In this document: in pieces, positions 1 through 8,328 of the stretch
How the letters are laid out: each line of letters opens with the position of its first letter
Position numbering within the stretch: position 1 is the stretch's first letter
Assembly: GCA_945860285.1 (NCBI GenBank)
Contig: CAMAQB010000002.1
Location: forward strand, 1-64,000
Source: Akkermansia muciniphila
GTDB lineage: Bacteria; Verrucomicrobiota; Verrucomicrobiia; Verrucomicrobiales; Akkermansiaceae
Length of the DNA: 64,000 bases
Direction of reading: 5' to 3'
The notes under the pieces: model-generated
The model's database searches: none
What the model saw: the letters and a program-made list of their open reading frames with translations, nothing else
Told to the model about the DNA's origin: nothing
Translations under genes and position numbers: made by a program

Positions 1-92
1 ACTTGTTGCGGAGTGCCATGGGCTGCAAGCCAGGTTCCGAGCAGTTTGCGGTGTTCGTCCGTAAGTGTGATTGCTGTATTTTTCCGTGCCAT
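1..92 (-). CDS. IS630-type transposase, N-terminal fragment (partial at left edge)
   Basis: The minus strand opens at an ATG (92-90) and stays open to the window edge. It encodes about 30 residues beginning MARKNTAITLTDEHRKLLGT and reaching a Thr-Pro-Gln-Gln segment. This resembles the helix-turn-helix start of IS630-family transposases, where a 'LT-x-E-x-R-x-x-L' helix is followed by a 'TPQ' turn. The family is inferred from this short stretch only. If correct, the left edge of the window cuts an insertion sequence whose upstream end lies between 93 and about 266. No terminal inverted repeat can be paired because the other end is outside the window. Confidence 0.5.
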   Translation of the reverse strand, partial: MARKNTAITLTDEHRKLLGTWLAAHGTPQQ

Positions 93-266
93 GCCCGATG
101 ATGTAGCACCCGACTGCTAATGTTTATTTATTTTCGCACCACAACACTAGGGACAGCGATCCCTGCCTTTGAGCATCTCCCTAGCTTGATCGCCGTGGAA
201 AAAATCGCTTCATTAACAGCTTGATTATTTCGTCTAAGCTGATAATAAACCTCCCTACGCAAGCAC

Positions 267-1166
267 ATGTCACGCCGCCGCAAGAATCTGGATTTGCCCA
301 AAAACAAATCGCGCAACAAAGCGCGGGTCCGGCACACGTTCATGGATCACATTCGCGATGCCAGTCATCGGGCCGAGCTGGTGGCGAACCGTCCTGCGAA
401 CGCCCGATCGCTGCGACACATCCAGGCTGCCCTGGCCGAGGACCGGTTGTATCAATCCGACGATTTGCCGATCCTAAACCGCATGTTTCGTTGGTTGATC
501 GCACTATTGTTGCTGCCTGTTTGCTTCGTGACATCCTACACCTTCACCGGGCAGTTTTCCAATGCCACGCTGAACAAAGGATTCTGGTTCAGCCGCGAAT
601 TCTGGTTCTTTGCGACCGGCGCGCTGATGATGTGCGGTTGGTTCTTCACCGGGCTTTTGCGCAGACAGTTTCTCTATCTGTACGTGCTGGGTCATGAACT
701 CACCCATGCCATTTTCGTGTTTCTGCATCTGGGCTGGGTGTCCGACATGAAAGTCTCGTCCGAGGGAGGATACATCGCCACCAACAAGTCGAACCTGTTG
801 ATCTCCTTGTCGCCGTATTTTTTCCCGTTCTGGTCCATGGTGTTGCTGCTGGTTTACAGCATCGCCGCGCGCCTGACCGAGATGCCGCATTACACCGAGC
901 AGGTGCTCTTCGCGTTGACAGGGGCCACTTGGACATTTCACATGCTCTGGACCCTGTGGATGATCCCGCGCGACCAACCGGATTTGCGTGACAACGACAC
1001 GTTTTTTTCTCTCGTGGTGATCTATCTGGCGAACATCATTCTGCTCTCGGCGATGTTGTGCATGTCCGCCAAATCGCTGACCTGGCACGGCTTCTGCGCC
1101 TCGTGGTGCATCAACGCGGAAAACATTCTACGACTCGCGCAAGGATACGTTTCACAACGCTCATGA
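267..1166 (+). CDS. M50-like membrane zinc metalloprotease
   Basis: The protein has 299 residues with a basic N-terminal 70 residues, then several hydrophobic segments (about 73-92, 112-130, 180-200 and near 250-270). A zinc-binding HELTH motif at residues 143-147 sits at the start of a membrane segment. Together with the later 'NLLISLSPYFFP' stretch, it matches the M50B-like intramembrane protease family, which cuts or remodels membrane proteins. The substrate is unknown, and no PDZ domain or partner is nearby. The ATG at 267 has no clear ribosome binding site; an internal ATG at 483 would remove the basic region but keep all membrane segments. The gene is followed by tRNA-Glu on the same strand. 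Confidence 0.7.
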   Translation: MSRRRKNLDLPKNKSRNKARVRHTFMDHIRDASHRAELVANRPANARSLRHIQAALAEDRLYQSDDLPILNRMFRWLIALLLLPVCFVTSYTFTGQFSNATLNKGFWFSREFWFFATGALMMCGWFFTGLLRRQFLYLYVLGHELTHAIFVFLHLGWVSDMKVSSEGGYIATNKSNLLISLSPYFFPFWSMVLLLVYSIAARLTEMPHYTEQVLFALTGATWTFHMLWTLWMIPRDQPDLRDNDTFFSLVVIYLANIILLSAMLCMSAKSLTWHGFCASWCINAENILRLAQGYVSQRS

Positions 1167-1180
1167 CGAGTGAAAAATAT

Positions 1181-1204
1181 TTTTCCGTAATTTTTTCCGT
1201 AATT
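1181..1204. repeat. Two exact 12-bp tandem copies
   Basis: TTTTCCGTAATT occurs twice head to tail, and four T's that could start a third copy follow. It lies just after the protease stop codon and just before the tRNA-Glu promoter region. It is AT-rich and not a hairpin, so it is not an intrinsic terminator. Confidence 0.8.
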
Positions 1205-1209
1205 TTTTC

Positions 1210-1237
1210 TTGTCATCCCGGAAAATCCTGCCATTCT
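1210..1237 (+). promoter_or_regulatory. Possible sigma70-type promoter for tRNA-Glu
   Basis: TTGTCA (1210-1215) and CATTCT (1232-1237) are separated by 16 bp and lie 23 bp before the first base of the tRNA. The -35 hexamer is close to consensus and the -10 is weak, so this is tentative. Confidence 0.3.
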
Positions 1238-1260
1238 CCCCGCCCCCGACAGTAGCACAT

Positions 1261-1335
1261 GACCCGTTCGTCTATCGGTTAGGACTCCAGATTTTCATTC
1301 TGGCAAGAAGGGTTCAACTCCCTTACGGGTCGCCA
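1261..1335 (+). tRNA. tRNA-Glu (anticodon TTC)
   Basis: A full cloverleaf can be drawn. The acceptor stem GACCCGT (1261-1267) pairs with ACGGGTC (1325-1331). The anticodon stem CCAGA/TCTGG encloses a seven-base loop with anticodon TTC at 1294-1296. The T arm carries GGTTCAACTCC, followed by discriminator G and an encoded CCA (1333-1335). It stands alone between the M50-like protease and the ABC exporter genes. The TTC anticodon reads GAA and, by wobble, GAG. Confidence 0.95.
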
Positions 1336-1429
1336 GCTTGGCGCGAGGCGCTTTATATCAGCGCGAAATCAGATGATTTTCCGCTTCTGGTTTGCATTTT
1401 GACCCCGGTGACCTAAGCTCGCGGTGTTC

Positions 1430-2590
1430 ATGTTCCGCCTAGCCTTGAAAATGCTGTTTGGTGACTCGGCCAAGTACTTGATGCTGGTATTCGGAGTGAT
1501 GTTCTCGACCTTCCTCATTACCCAGCAAAGTTCGGTATTCTGTGGACTGATGTTATGGACGACGGCAATCATCAAAAATGCTCCCGCGCCGATTTGGGTG
1601 GTGGAAAAGGAAGTCAAACAGGTGAATCAAACCATCGCCATGCGCGATACCGACCTGGGGCGGGTGCGCAGCGTAGCGGGTGTCGAGTGGGCGATGCCTA
1701 TCTACTCGGGAGTGCAAAACGTGCGCATGACAAACGGCAGCCTCACCGTGGTGCAATTGATCGGAATCGACTCCACGACGTTTGCCGGTGCGCCGATGCG
1801 AATCACCGAGGGTGGGATCGACGCACTGCGGCAGCCGAATGCGGTGATTGTAGATGAGTTGGCGCTGCAACGCCTCTCACCGGATCCGAAAACGCCCTTG
1901 AAAATGGGCGATACGTTTGAGATCAACGACCAGGAAGCGCGGATCGTGGGCATCTGCAAGGCCATGCGTTCGTTCACGGGTGGTCCCTTCATTTGGACCA
2001 CCTACGACCGTGCTCTGTCCTACGCGCCGCCCCAACGGAAAATGCTTTCCGCCATCCTGGTGTCGCCATCTGCCGGACACAACCTGGAAGGAGTCGCCGA
2101 TGCCATTGAAAAGGACACCGGACTCAAGGCCTATGTGAACACGGGCTTCAAGGAATCGCCGCGCGACTTCAACACCGCGACGATTTTCTGGTTCATCAAA
2201 AACACCGGCATTCCGATTTCGTTCGGAACCACGGTCATCGTCGGCATCATCGTCGGCATGGCCATCTGCTGCCAGACATTTTATCTTTTCGTGCTCGACA
2301 ACCTCAAGCACTACGGGGCGTTGAAAGCCATGGGGGCGTCCAACTGGAAACTCTGCCGCATGCTGCTCATTCAGGTCGGCGTGGTGGGATTTGTCGGCTA
2401 CGGCATCGGCCTGTTTCTGGCATCGCGCTTCGGGCTTTTCGCACTACAAAACCAACAACCGCCCTTTTTCATGCCCGATATCATTCCCTTCGCGGTGCTG
2501 GGAGTGATCACCGTCATCTGTCTGCTCTCCTCCTTTCTGGGCATCCTGCGCGTGAGCCTGCTCGATGCGGCCGTTGTCTTCCGAGGATAA
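1430..2590 (+). CDS. ABC exporter permease, DevC/FtsX-like
   Basis: About 386 residues with a transmembrane helix near the N-terminus, a large extracytoplasmic domain (about residues 45-255) and three C-terminal helices. This is the MacB/FtsX topology, and both the length and the C-terminal segment ('LKHYGALKAMGASNWKL') fit DevC-type permeases. Together with the next two genes it would form a tripartite exporter. The longer frame begins with GTG at 1424; ATG at 1430 is preferred. The ATPase gene follows after 10 bp. The substrate is unknown; in cyanobacteria the DevBCA system exports envelope glycolipid, but that cannot be transferred here. Confidence 0.85.
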   Translation: MFRLALKMLFGDSAKYLMLVFGVMFSTFLITQQSSVFCGLMLWTTAIIKNAPAPIWVVEKEVKQVNQTIAMRDTDLGRVRSVAGVEWAMPIYSGVQNVRMTNGSLTVVQLIGIDSTTFAGAPMRITEGGIDALRQPNAVIVDELALQRLSPDPKTPLKMGDTFEINDQEARIVGICKAMRSFTGGPFIWTTYDRALSYAPPQRKMLSAILVSPSAGHNLEGVADAIEKDTGLKAYVNTGFKESPRDFNTATIFWFIKNTGIPISFGTTVIVGIIVGMAICCQTFYLFVLDNLKHYGALKAMGASNWKLCRMLLIQVGVVGFVGYGIGLFLASRFGLFALQNQQPPFFMPDIIPFAVLGVITVICLLSSFLGILRVSLLDAAVVFRG

Positions 2591-2600
2591 TTGTTCACCC

Positions 2601-3323
2601 ATGTCCTCCCATCTGATTGCAGCCCAGACACGCGCCGTGACCAAGAGTTTTGGCAGCGGCACCTCGCGCATCGAAGTTCTTCACGATGTGAACCTGAATA
2701 CCTATGAATCCGAAATCCTCATGCTGCTCGGGCCGTCCGGCTGCGGCAAGACCACGCTGATCAGCATCATCGCCGGCACCCTGACCCCGGATCGGGGCGA
2801 GGTCACCGTGCTAGGGCAGGAACTGCACAAAATGAGCAAGGCGGCGATCACGAAATTCCGCGCGCGCAACGTCGGTTTCATTTTCCAGCAGTTCAACCTC
2901 ATCCCCACGATCACCTGTGAGGAGAACGCGTGCGTGCCGCTGCTGATCCAGGGCATGAGCATGTCCCGGGCGCTGCCGCATGCCCGCGAGATGCTGGCTC
3001 AGGTAGGGCTGCAGGAACACATGAAAAAGCGCCCGAATCAGCTTTCCGGAGGACAGCAGCAACGGGTCGCGATCGCACGCGCACTGGTTCACAAACCGCG
3101 ACTGATCATCTGCGATGAACCAACTGCCGCGCTCGATGCGGAAAACGGCAGGATGGTCATGGAACTTTTCCGCAGCCTCATTCGCCAGCCCGGACGCTGC
3201 GCGCTGGTGGTGACGCACGACCATCGCATTCTCCATTTTGCCGACCGCATCGCTACGATGAACGACGGTAAAATCATCGAATCCGTGCCGACGGAAGAAT
3301 TCGACTTCGAACATCATCAATAG
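2601..3323 (+). CDS. ABC exporter ATP-binding protein, DevA/LolD-like
   Basis: 240 residues with all core ABC ATPase motifs: Walker A GPSGCGKTT, the Q-loop segment FIFQQFNLIPT, the signature LSGGQQQR, Walker B LIICDEPTAAL and a switch His in VVTHDHR. This sequence type belongs to the LolD/MacB/DevA group, which energises export rather than import. An upstream in-frame ATG at 2565 overlaps the permease gene, so 2601 (MSSHLIAAQT), just after the permease stop, is chosen. The periplasmic adaptor gene starts 20 bp downstream, making a compact three-gene operon. Confidence 0.92.
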   Translation: MSSHLIAAQTRAVTKSFGSGTSRIEVLHDVNLNTYESEILMLLGPSGCGKTTLISIIAGTLTPDRGEVTVLGQELHKMSKAAITKFRARNVGFIFQQFNLIPTITCEENACVPLLIQGMSMSRALPHAREMLAQVGLQEHMKKRPNQLSGGQQQRVAIARALVHKPRLIICDEPTAALDAENGRMVMELFRSLIRQPGRCALVVTHDHRILHFADRIATMNDGKIIESVPTEEFDFEHHQ

Positions 3324-3343
3324 CCACATCAGAAGAAACAATC

Positions 3344-4291
3344 ATGCAAATCGTACTCAAACTGCTCCGTTACGTCACGTTCTTGGTGGCGCTCGCGGGC
3401 ATCTATCTGATCTTCAAGGTCAGCCACACCATCAAGGAACAGCAATCGGTGATGCCTGCGGCGCCACCCATTCCGCCCCCCTCCCGCCCTTATGATAAAA
3501 TGATCGCGGCGAGCGGCATCATTGAAGCCTTTGAAGAAAATGTCACCGTTTCAACCCCGCTTCCGGGCCTGGTGACCGAAGTTCCGGTCAAGGTCGGCCA
3601 GCTGGTGAAAAAGGGCGACACGCTCTTTCAACTGGATCCTCGCGACATGCAATCCCAACTGCTGATTGCCGATGCCGCGATCGCCCAGGCGGAAGCCGCC
3701 ATCAGTGTCGCCCAGGCCCAGCAGTCAAGAGCACAGGCGATGTTCGAGCGCCTGAACAAAATCCAAGACAAGCGGGCGATCATCGAGCAGGACCTGCAGT
3801 CGCGCAAAGATGATCTGACGGTCAGCGAAGCCCAGAGCGCCGGAGCACTGGCTCAGAAAAAAGCGGCGGAGGCATCACAGCAAAGCGTCAAGGTGCTGTT
3901 GGACCGGTTGACGGTGCGCGCACCCCGCGACGGTACCATTCTGCAACTGCGGATCCGCGCCGGCGAGTGGGCGGGCACCGATGCGAAAAATCCCTCGCTG
4001 ATTTTGGGGCGAACCGACATACTGCAGGCGCGTGTCGATATCGACGAGCAAAACGCCTTGCGCATCCGCGACGGACAAAAGGCAGTAGCCCACATCAAAG
4101 GGGATCGCGACAATCCGATCACTCTCAAACTGGAATACATCGAACCATACGTCGTTCCCAAAACGAGTTTGACGGGAGCCAGCACCGAACGGGTGGATAC
4201 CCGTGTTCTGCAGGTGATTTTCTCCTTTACCCCGCAGCAAGGCCAGAGAGTTTATGTCGGCCAGCAAGTCGATGTCTTCATCGAGGAATAG
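3344..4291 (+). CDS. HlyD/DevB-family periplasmic adaptor of ABC exporter
   Basis: 315 residues. One N-terminal membrane anchor (about 8-26) is followed by a Pro-rich linker, a split biotinyl-lipoyl-like domain ('STPLPGLVTEVPVKVGQLVKKG' and 'LTVRAPRDGTI') and an Ala/Gln-rich coiled-coil hairpin (about 105-185). A C-terminal beta-barrel follows. This is the membrane fusion protein layout of DevB/HlyD, bridging the inner-membrane permease and an outer-membrane channel. No TolC-like gene is present in the window, so the outer-membrane partner must be elsewhere. It is the last gene of the exporter operon and converges on dxs. Confidence 0.88.
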   Translation: MQIVLKLLRYVTFLVALAGIYLIFKVSHTIKEQQSVMPAAPPIPPPSRPYDKMIAASGIIEAFEENVTVSTPLPGLVTEVPVKVGQLVKKGDTLFQLDPRDMQSQLLIADAAIAQAEAAISVAQAQQSRAQAMFERLNKIQDKRAIIEQDLQSRKDDLTVSEAQSAGALAQKKAAEASQQSVKVLLDRLTVRAPRDGTILQLRIRAGEWAGTDAKNPSLILGRTDILQARVDIDEQNALRIRDGQKAVAHIKGDRDNPITLKLEYIEPYVVPKTSLTGASTERVDTRVLQVIFSFTPQQGQRVYVGQQVDVFIEE

Positions 4292-4306
4292 CCGCGCGCA
4301 TCGGCC

Positions 4307-6202
4307 TTACAGGTGTTTCATGACCTTTGCCACTGCCGCTTCCGGTGTCAGGTGATGAAGCTCACGCAAGGTATCCGGCTTGCCGTGTTCGACAAACTCA
4401 TCCGGCCATGCGATCCGTTCCACCGGCGTGTGAATTCCTGAATCGTGCAACAAATCGATCACGGCCGCACCGAAACCATTGAGCATCACATGGTCTTCAA
4501 AAGTGCAGAGGACCCGGCACTTGCCCGCATAATTTTTGATCACCTCGGCATCCAGTGGCTTGATGAAACGGGGATTGATCAGTGCGACCGAGCAACCTTT
4601 TTCCTCTAACAGAAGTTTGGTTTTTTCGGCCATCTCGAACATGTTGCCAAGACCGATCAAAGCCACGTCGGTGCCGTCGCTGACAACCTCCGCCCTGCCG
4701 ATTTCAATTTTGCGGCGGGTGCTCGACACGGCCGTGCCGGCAATCGGCCCGCGGGGATAACGGATCGCGGTCGGCCCCTCGTCATATCCGGCCATGAAAT
4801 GCAGCATGTCGACGAACTCGGATTCATCCTTCGGCTGCATGAGGATCAAGCCCGGCACGTGGCGCAGGTAACCGATGTCAAACAAACCATGGTGCGTCGG
4901 CCCGTCATCGCCTGAAAGTCCGCCTCGGTCCATGCACAGGCGGACGGGCAGGTTTTGCAGGGCGATGTCATGAATGATCATATCGTAGGCGCGCTGCATG
5001 AAGGTGGAATAGATCGCCAGAAACGGCCGGATACCACGTGTGGCCAGCCCGCACGCAAACAACGCAGCGTGCTCCTCGGCAATGCCGACATCGTAGTAGC
5101 GTCCTGGCAATTCGTTTTTGAAAATGTCCAGCCGCGTGCCCCCGGGCATGGCTGCGGTGATCGCGACGATTTTTTCATCGGCTTTGGCAAGGTCGGTCAC
5201 GGTTCGTCCGAAAATTTCCGAAGCAGTCGGCGGCCCCCCGGCCGAAGTGGAGCCATCCTCGATGTTGTAGGATCCGAGTCCGTGAAACTTCCCTGGATTC
5301 GCGATAGCCGGCTCGTAGCCGCGGCCCTTTTCGGTAATGATATGGAGCACCACAGGTTCGTTGACGGTTTTCAGATGCTCGAATGTTTTCACCAACAGGC
5401 CGACATCATGACCGTCGATCGGCCCGTAATAACGCATGCCGAATTTCTCGAAAAGGACGTTGGGGAACAACAAATTCTTCGCGCCCTCCTCGACCTTGTG
5501 GGCAAGATTGCGCACCGCCTTGCCGGCGATTTTCTCCACAAAATTGGCGGCCTTGTTGCGCACCGTCGCATAGGTCGTGTGGGTTTGCAGGGCGTTGAAG
5601 TACTTGGCGATGGCGCCGACGTTTTTATCGATCGACCACTCGTTGTCATTGAGAACCACGATGAATTTTCGTGACGTTTCCGCGATGTTGTTCAGGGCCT
5701 CGAGGGTTGGGCCGCAGGTGAACGCGGCATCACCCGCCACGGCGATGACATGGGAATCCTCCTTGAGCAGGTCGCGAGCCGCCGCCATGCCCAGTGCGGC
5801 GGAAAGACAGGTTCCGGCGTGACCGGCACCGTAGCTGTCATGCTCTGATTCCGAGCGCAACAGGAAACCGTTGAGCCCCTTGTAAGTGCGGATCGTGTGG
5901 ATTTTTGATGCACGGCCTGTCAGCATCTTGTGAACGTATCCCTGGTGGGCGACGTCGAAGACCATCTTGTCGTGTGGCGTTGAAAACACCCGGTGCAGCG
6001 CGATGCTGAGTTCGACCACACCCAGGTTCGGCCCGAGGTGACCGCCGGTTTTGGATAGCGATGTGATTAGCGAGTGCCGGATTTCCGCAGCGAGCAGGGG
6101 CAACTGCGAATCAGAGAGTGCTTTCACATCCTCTGGCGAGTGAATTCCGGACAACAGCGGGCCGAGCGCGGGTGGTTCAGAAGAGGCTGATGGTGTCGTC
6201 AT
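4307..6202 (-). CDS. dxs: 1-deoxy-D-xylulose-5-phosphate synthase
   Basis: 631 residues, the usual DXS length. The enzyme condenses pyruvate and glyceraldehyde-3-phosphate with thiamine diphosphate, the first step of the MEP isoprenoid pathway. Visible motifs are 'KTGGHLGPNLGVVELSIALH', a thiamine-binding GDAA...NDNEWS region, 'YYGPIDGHD' and 'RGGLSGDDGPTHHG'. The thiamine motif reads GDAAFTCGPTLEALNN rather than the common GDGAMTGGMAFEALNN, a noticeable variation. The start at 6202 (MTTPSASSEPP) is chosen over a longer frame from 6253; even so it overlaps the end of xseB by 26 bp, which suggests translational coupling. It is the last gene of a five-gene minus-strand run. Confidence 0.95.
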   Translation of the reverse strand: MTTPSASSEPPALGPLLSGIHSPEDVKALSDSQLPLLAAEIRHSLITSLSKTGGHLGPNLGVVELSIALHRVFSTPHDKMVFDVAHQGYVHKMLTGRASKIHTIRTYKGLNGFLLRSESEHDSYGAGHAGTCLSAALGMAAARDLLKEDSHVIAVAGDAAFTCGPTLEALNNIAETSRKFIVVLNDNEWSIDKNVGAIAKYFNALQTHTTYATVRNKAANFVEKIAGKAVRNLAHKVEEGAKNLLFPNVLFEKFGMRYYGPIDGHDVGLLVKTFEHLKTVNEPVVLHIITEKGRGYEPAIANPGKFHGLGSYNIEDGSTSAGGPPTASEIFGRTVTDLAKADEKIVAITAAMPGGTRLDIFKNELPGRYYDVGIAEEHAALFACGLATRGIRPFLAIYSTFMQRAYDMIIHDIALQNLPVRLCMDRGGLSGDDGPTHHGLFDIGYLRHVPGLILMQPKDESEFVDMLHFMAGYDEGPTAIRYPRGPIAGTAVSSTRRKIEIGRAEVVSDGTDVALIGLGNMFEMAEKTKLLLEEKGCSVALINPRFIKPLDAEVIKNYAGKCRVLCTFEDHVMLNGFGAAVIDLLHDSGIHTPVERIAWPDEFVEHGKPDTLRELHHLTPEAAVAKVMKHL

Positions 6203-6491
6203 CGGGATCAATTTCCGGCTGTGCCGGCGGCGGAGGTTGGCACAGTTTCCCACCAGAGGCTAGCACGTTTTCATTTTCTTCCCGTATCGCCAGCTTCTCC
6301 AGCCTTTGCCTGGCGGATTGAAGAAAGGCGTCGCAACTGCCAAGCAATAGACTGCCGCGCTCGTAGCGGGCAATCATGTCTGATAGGGTCAAGGACTCGT
6401 TTTCCAAGGCGTCGACGATCTGTCCGATTTCACCCAGAGCCGATTCAAAATCGAGGTCTGCCGCACTGGTTTCTTCTTTCTTTCGAGGCAT
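6177..6491 (-). CDS. xseB: Exonuclease VII small subunit
   Basis: 104 residues. The first 75 match the XseB fold, two helices with 'FESALGEIGQIVDALENESLTLSDMIARYERG'. XseB binds the large subunit XseA to form a single-strand DNA exonuclease. The C-terminal tail is Pro/Asp-rich and longer than in minimal XseB proteins. Its end overlaps the start of dxs, and it begins 15 bp after the glycosyltransferase gene. In many bacteria xseB, ispA and dxs are adjacent; here ispA is absent from between them. xseA is not in the window. Confidence 0.88.
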   Translation of the reverse strand: MPRKKEETSAADLDFESALGEIGQIVDALENESLTLSDMIARYERGSLLLGSCDAFLQSARQRLEKLAIREENENVLASGGKLCQPPPPAQPEIDPDDDTISLF

Positions 6492-6506
6492 GACTTTCCG
6501 TTCTCA

Positions 6507-8315
6507 CTATTCGAGCGCACGCAGCGGCTGGTTGCTGTAGTAGACCATGTCCATTCCCAACAAGCCGGCCCGGTAGCGGAAGCGGTTCGAAATCCCCAAT
6601 AATTTGGGGTCTTTTTCAAACACGGTCACTCCCTGGGGTTGTGTGGAAAAGTAAACGCGTCCATCGATGATTAGTGAAGTGAAGTCGCCAAATTGCGTGG
6701 TAATCTCACCGAGACTGCGGGTGCCGTGAGACGAGGGTGTCACCAGGATTCCCACGATCGGGGTTTTCAGATTCGCCGCCGCATCTTCCAGGGACTCGAA
6801 GCCCTTGATTTTTTTCGGCAGCCAGATCGACACGCGGTCGGCATACCATGCCACCGCCCAGGGTTGGTCACTCACAACGATCTGGTTTTTTTTTACCATG
6901 TTCTGTTGATCATAATAGGTGTTCAGTACCGTCGGGAAATAGGGGGGCCACTGGGGGAATCCTTTATCACCCCGCAACAAGCCAAAGCGGGCCATGTTGT
7001 AAGAGCCTAACAACAACGGTACCGCACTTAAGATGACGAGGACGAAGTAATTCGCGTTGCGCAATATAGGAGTGTTCGCCACCACTTCAATCCGACTCCA
7101 CAGGATTGAAATCAACGCAAGACCGTAGGCGGTCATGATCGGCGCGAAAAGGATGTGAATCTGGTTCGAGTGCACGCCTTTGGACGAAACTCCGAAAATC
7201 GACATGCCGAACGCGGCGAACACCCACATCAACAGTATCCCCCATCGAAACCGGGCGATGGGCTGCCGCTTGAAGGGATGCAGCAAGGCAAGAAAAAAAA
7301 CGGGGGCCGCGAAAATCGATCCAAGAAACGGCAGGATGTCGGTGCCCTGGAGGATGGTGATGCGGATGATTTTCATGAACAAACCGTCGAGACGCAGGTT
7401 CGAATCTTCCGAAGAAAGCTCGGTCACCCGCATCGCCGAGTCCTCGCCATCACCCAGCCCGTTGTAGATCACCATGTAGGCCGTCCCCATCACCGACCCG
7501 CTCGATTGATAATTCCGATACATCGGATAGGCGCATAGCAGCAACGCGAGTGCGAGCACGAGGAGCGATACCAATCCGCGGGGACGGAAGGCAAATGCCG
7601 AGAAGATCAGATAACCGATCAGAATCCAGACCGTGATCCAATGAGTCAGAACCAGCAGAATCAAGCACAAACCGCCGAGCAATGCGGAAGTCATCGGTAC
7701 GCGCCCCTCGTTCGCCATTTCAATGGCCCGATAGATGAAATACGTCGCCGAAGAAAACAGGAACAGCATGAACATCTGCGGCAGCCCGCTGAGCGAGAAA
7801 TTCCACATCAACTCACAACAAAGCATCAGCAGTGCCGTAACCCCGGCGATTTTTCCATCAAAGATCCGCGAGATCAGCAGGTAGTTGACACCGATTGCCA
7901 GCAGGAAAAAAAGCGTGGCCACGCCGGCGACGACGCGGTCGAGATTGAAGATCATCTGGTCCTTCTGCATCTTCCATTTGTCCGCGTTCCCGGCGTCGAT
8001 CACTTTAAAAACCGCGGCATTGACCAGCAGGTTCAATGGCGCGTGAAAGGTGTCGCGGAAATCCATGAAACTCGCACTCGCATCGGGCGCCTTCAGGCTC
8101 TGTTGATAGGCAATCGGACGAATGAATTTGGTCATTGATCCCTCGTTACGGGAGATTTGTCGGGCGATTTGCGCCTGATCCATGGCCTCGGGCGAATTCA
8201 ACCCCCGAAAGAGCAGGAAAACGTTTCCAAATGTCAGGATGATCATTAACAGGAAAAACAATATCTTTCGCACCAGGGCAGGTGCGTAAATCGACGATGT
8301 GGATTCGTTGTTCAT
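6507..8315 (-). CDS. Polytopic membrane glycosyltransferase-like protein (GT-C / GT39 type)
   Basis: 602 residues. About ten hydrophobic segments fill the first 470 residues and are followed by a soluble C-terminal domain. The early 'FRDTFHAPLNLLVNAAVF' region has the position and character of the first luminal loop of GT-C enzymes, which transfer sugars from polyprenyl-phosphate carriers, but I cannot point to a decisive family motif. The start at 8315 (MNNESTSS) is used; the longer frame would run into the regulator gene. It lies 13 bp after a sigma54 response regulator and 15 bp before xseB-dxs. Dependence on a polyprenyl-phosphate sugar donor would fit co-expression with dxs. That link is inference. 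Confidence 0.6.
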   Translation of the reverse strand: MNNESTSSIYAPALVRKILFFLLMIILTFGNVFLLFRGLNSPEAMDQAQIARQISRNEGSMTKFIRPIAYQQSLKAPDASASFMDFRDTFHAPLNLLVNAAVFKVIDAGNADKWKMQKDQMIFNLDRVVAGVATLFFLLAIGVNYLLISRIFDGKIAGVTALLMLCCELMWNFSLSGLPQMFMLFLFSSATYFIYRAIEMANEGRVPMTSALLGGLCLILLVLTHWITVWILIGYLIFSAFAFRPRGLVSLLVLALALLLCAYPMYRNYQSSGSVMGTAYMVIYNGLGDGEDSAMRVTELSSEDSNLRLDGLFMKIIRITILQGTDILPFLGSIFAAPVFFLALLHPFKRQPIARFRWGILLMWVFAAFGMSIFGVSSKGVHSNQIHILFAPIMTAYGLALISILWSRIEVVANTPILRNANYFVLVILSAVPLLLGSYNMARFGLLRGDKGFPQWPPYFPTVLNTYYDQQNMVKKNQIVVSDQPWAVAWYADRVSIWLPKKIKGFESLEDAAANLKTPIVGILVTPSSHGTRSLGEITTQFGDFTSLIIDGRVYFSTQPQGVTVFEKDPKLLGISNRFRYRAGLLGMDMVYYSNQPLRALE

Positions 8316-8328
8316 GGCAGTCGTAAAG

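Noticed and set aside
128..343. 71-codon minus-strand frame near the left end
   Set aside because: It overlaps the start of the M50-like gene, has no family features and is best explained as chance.
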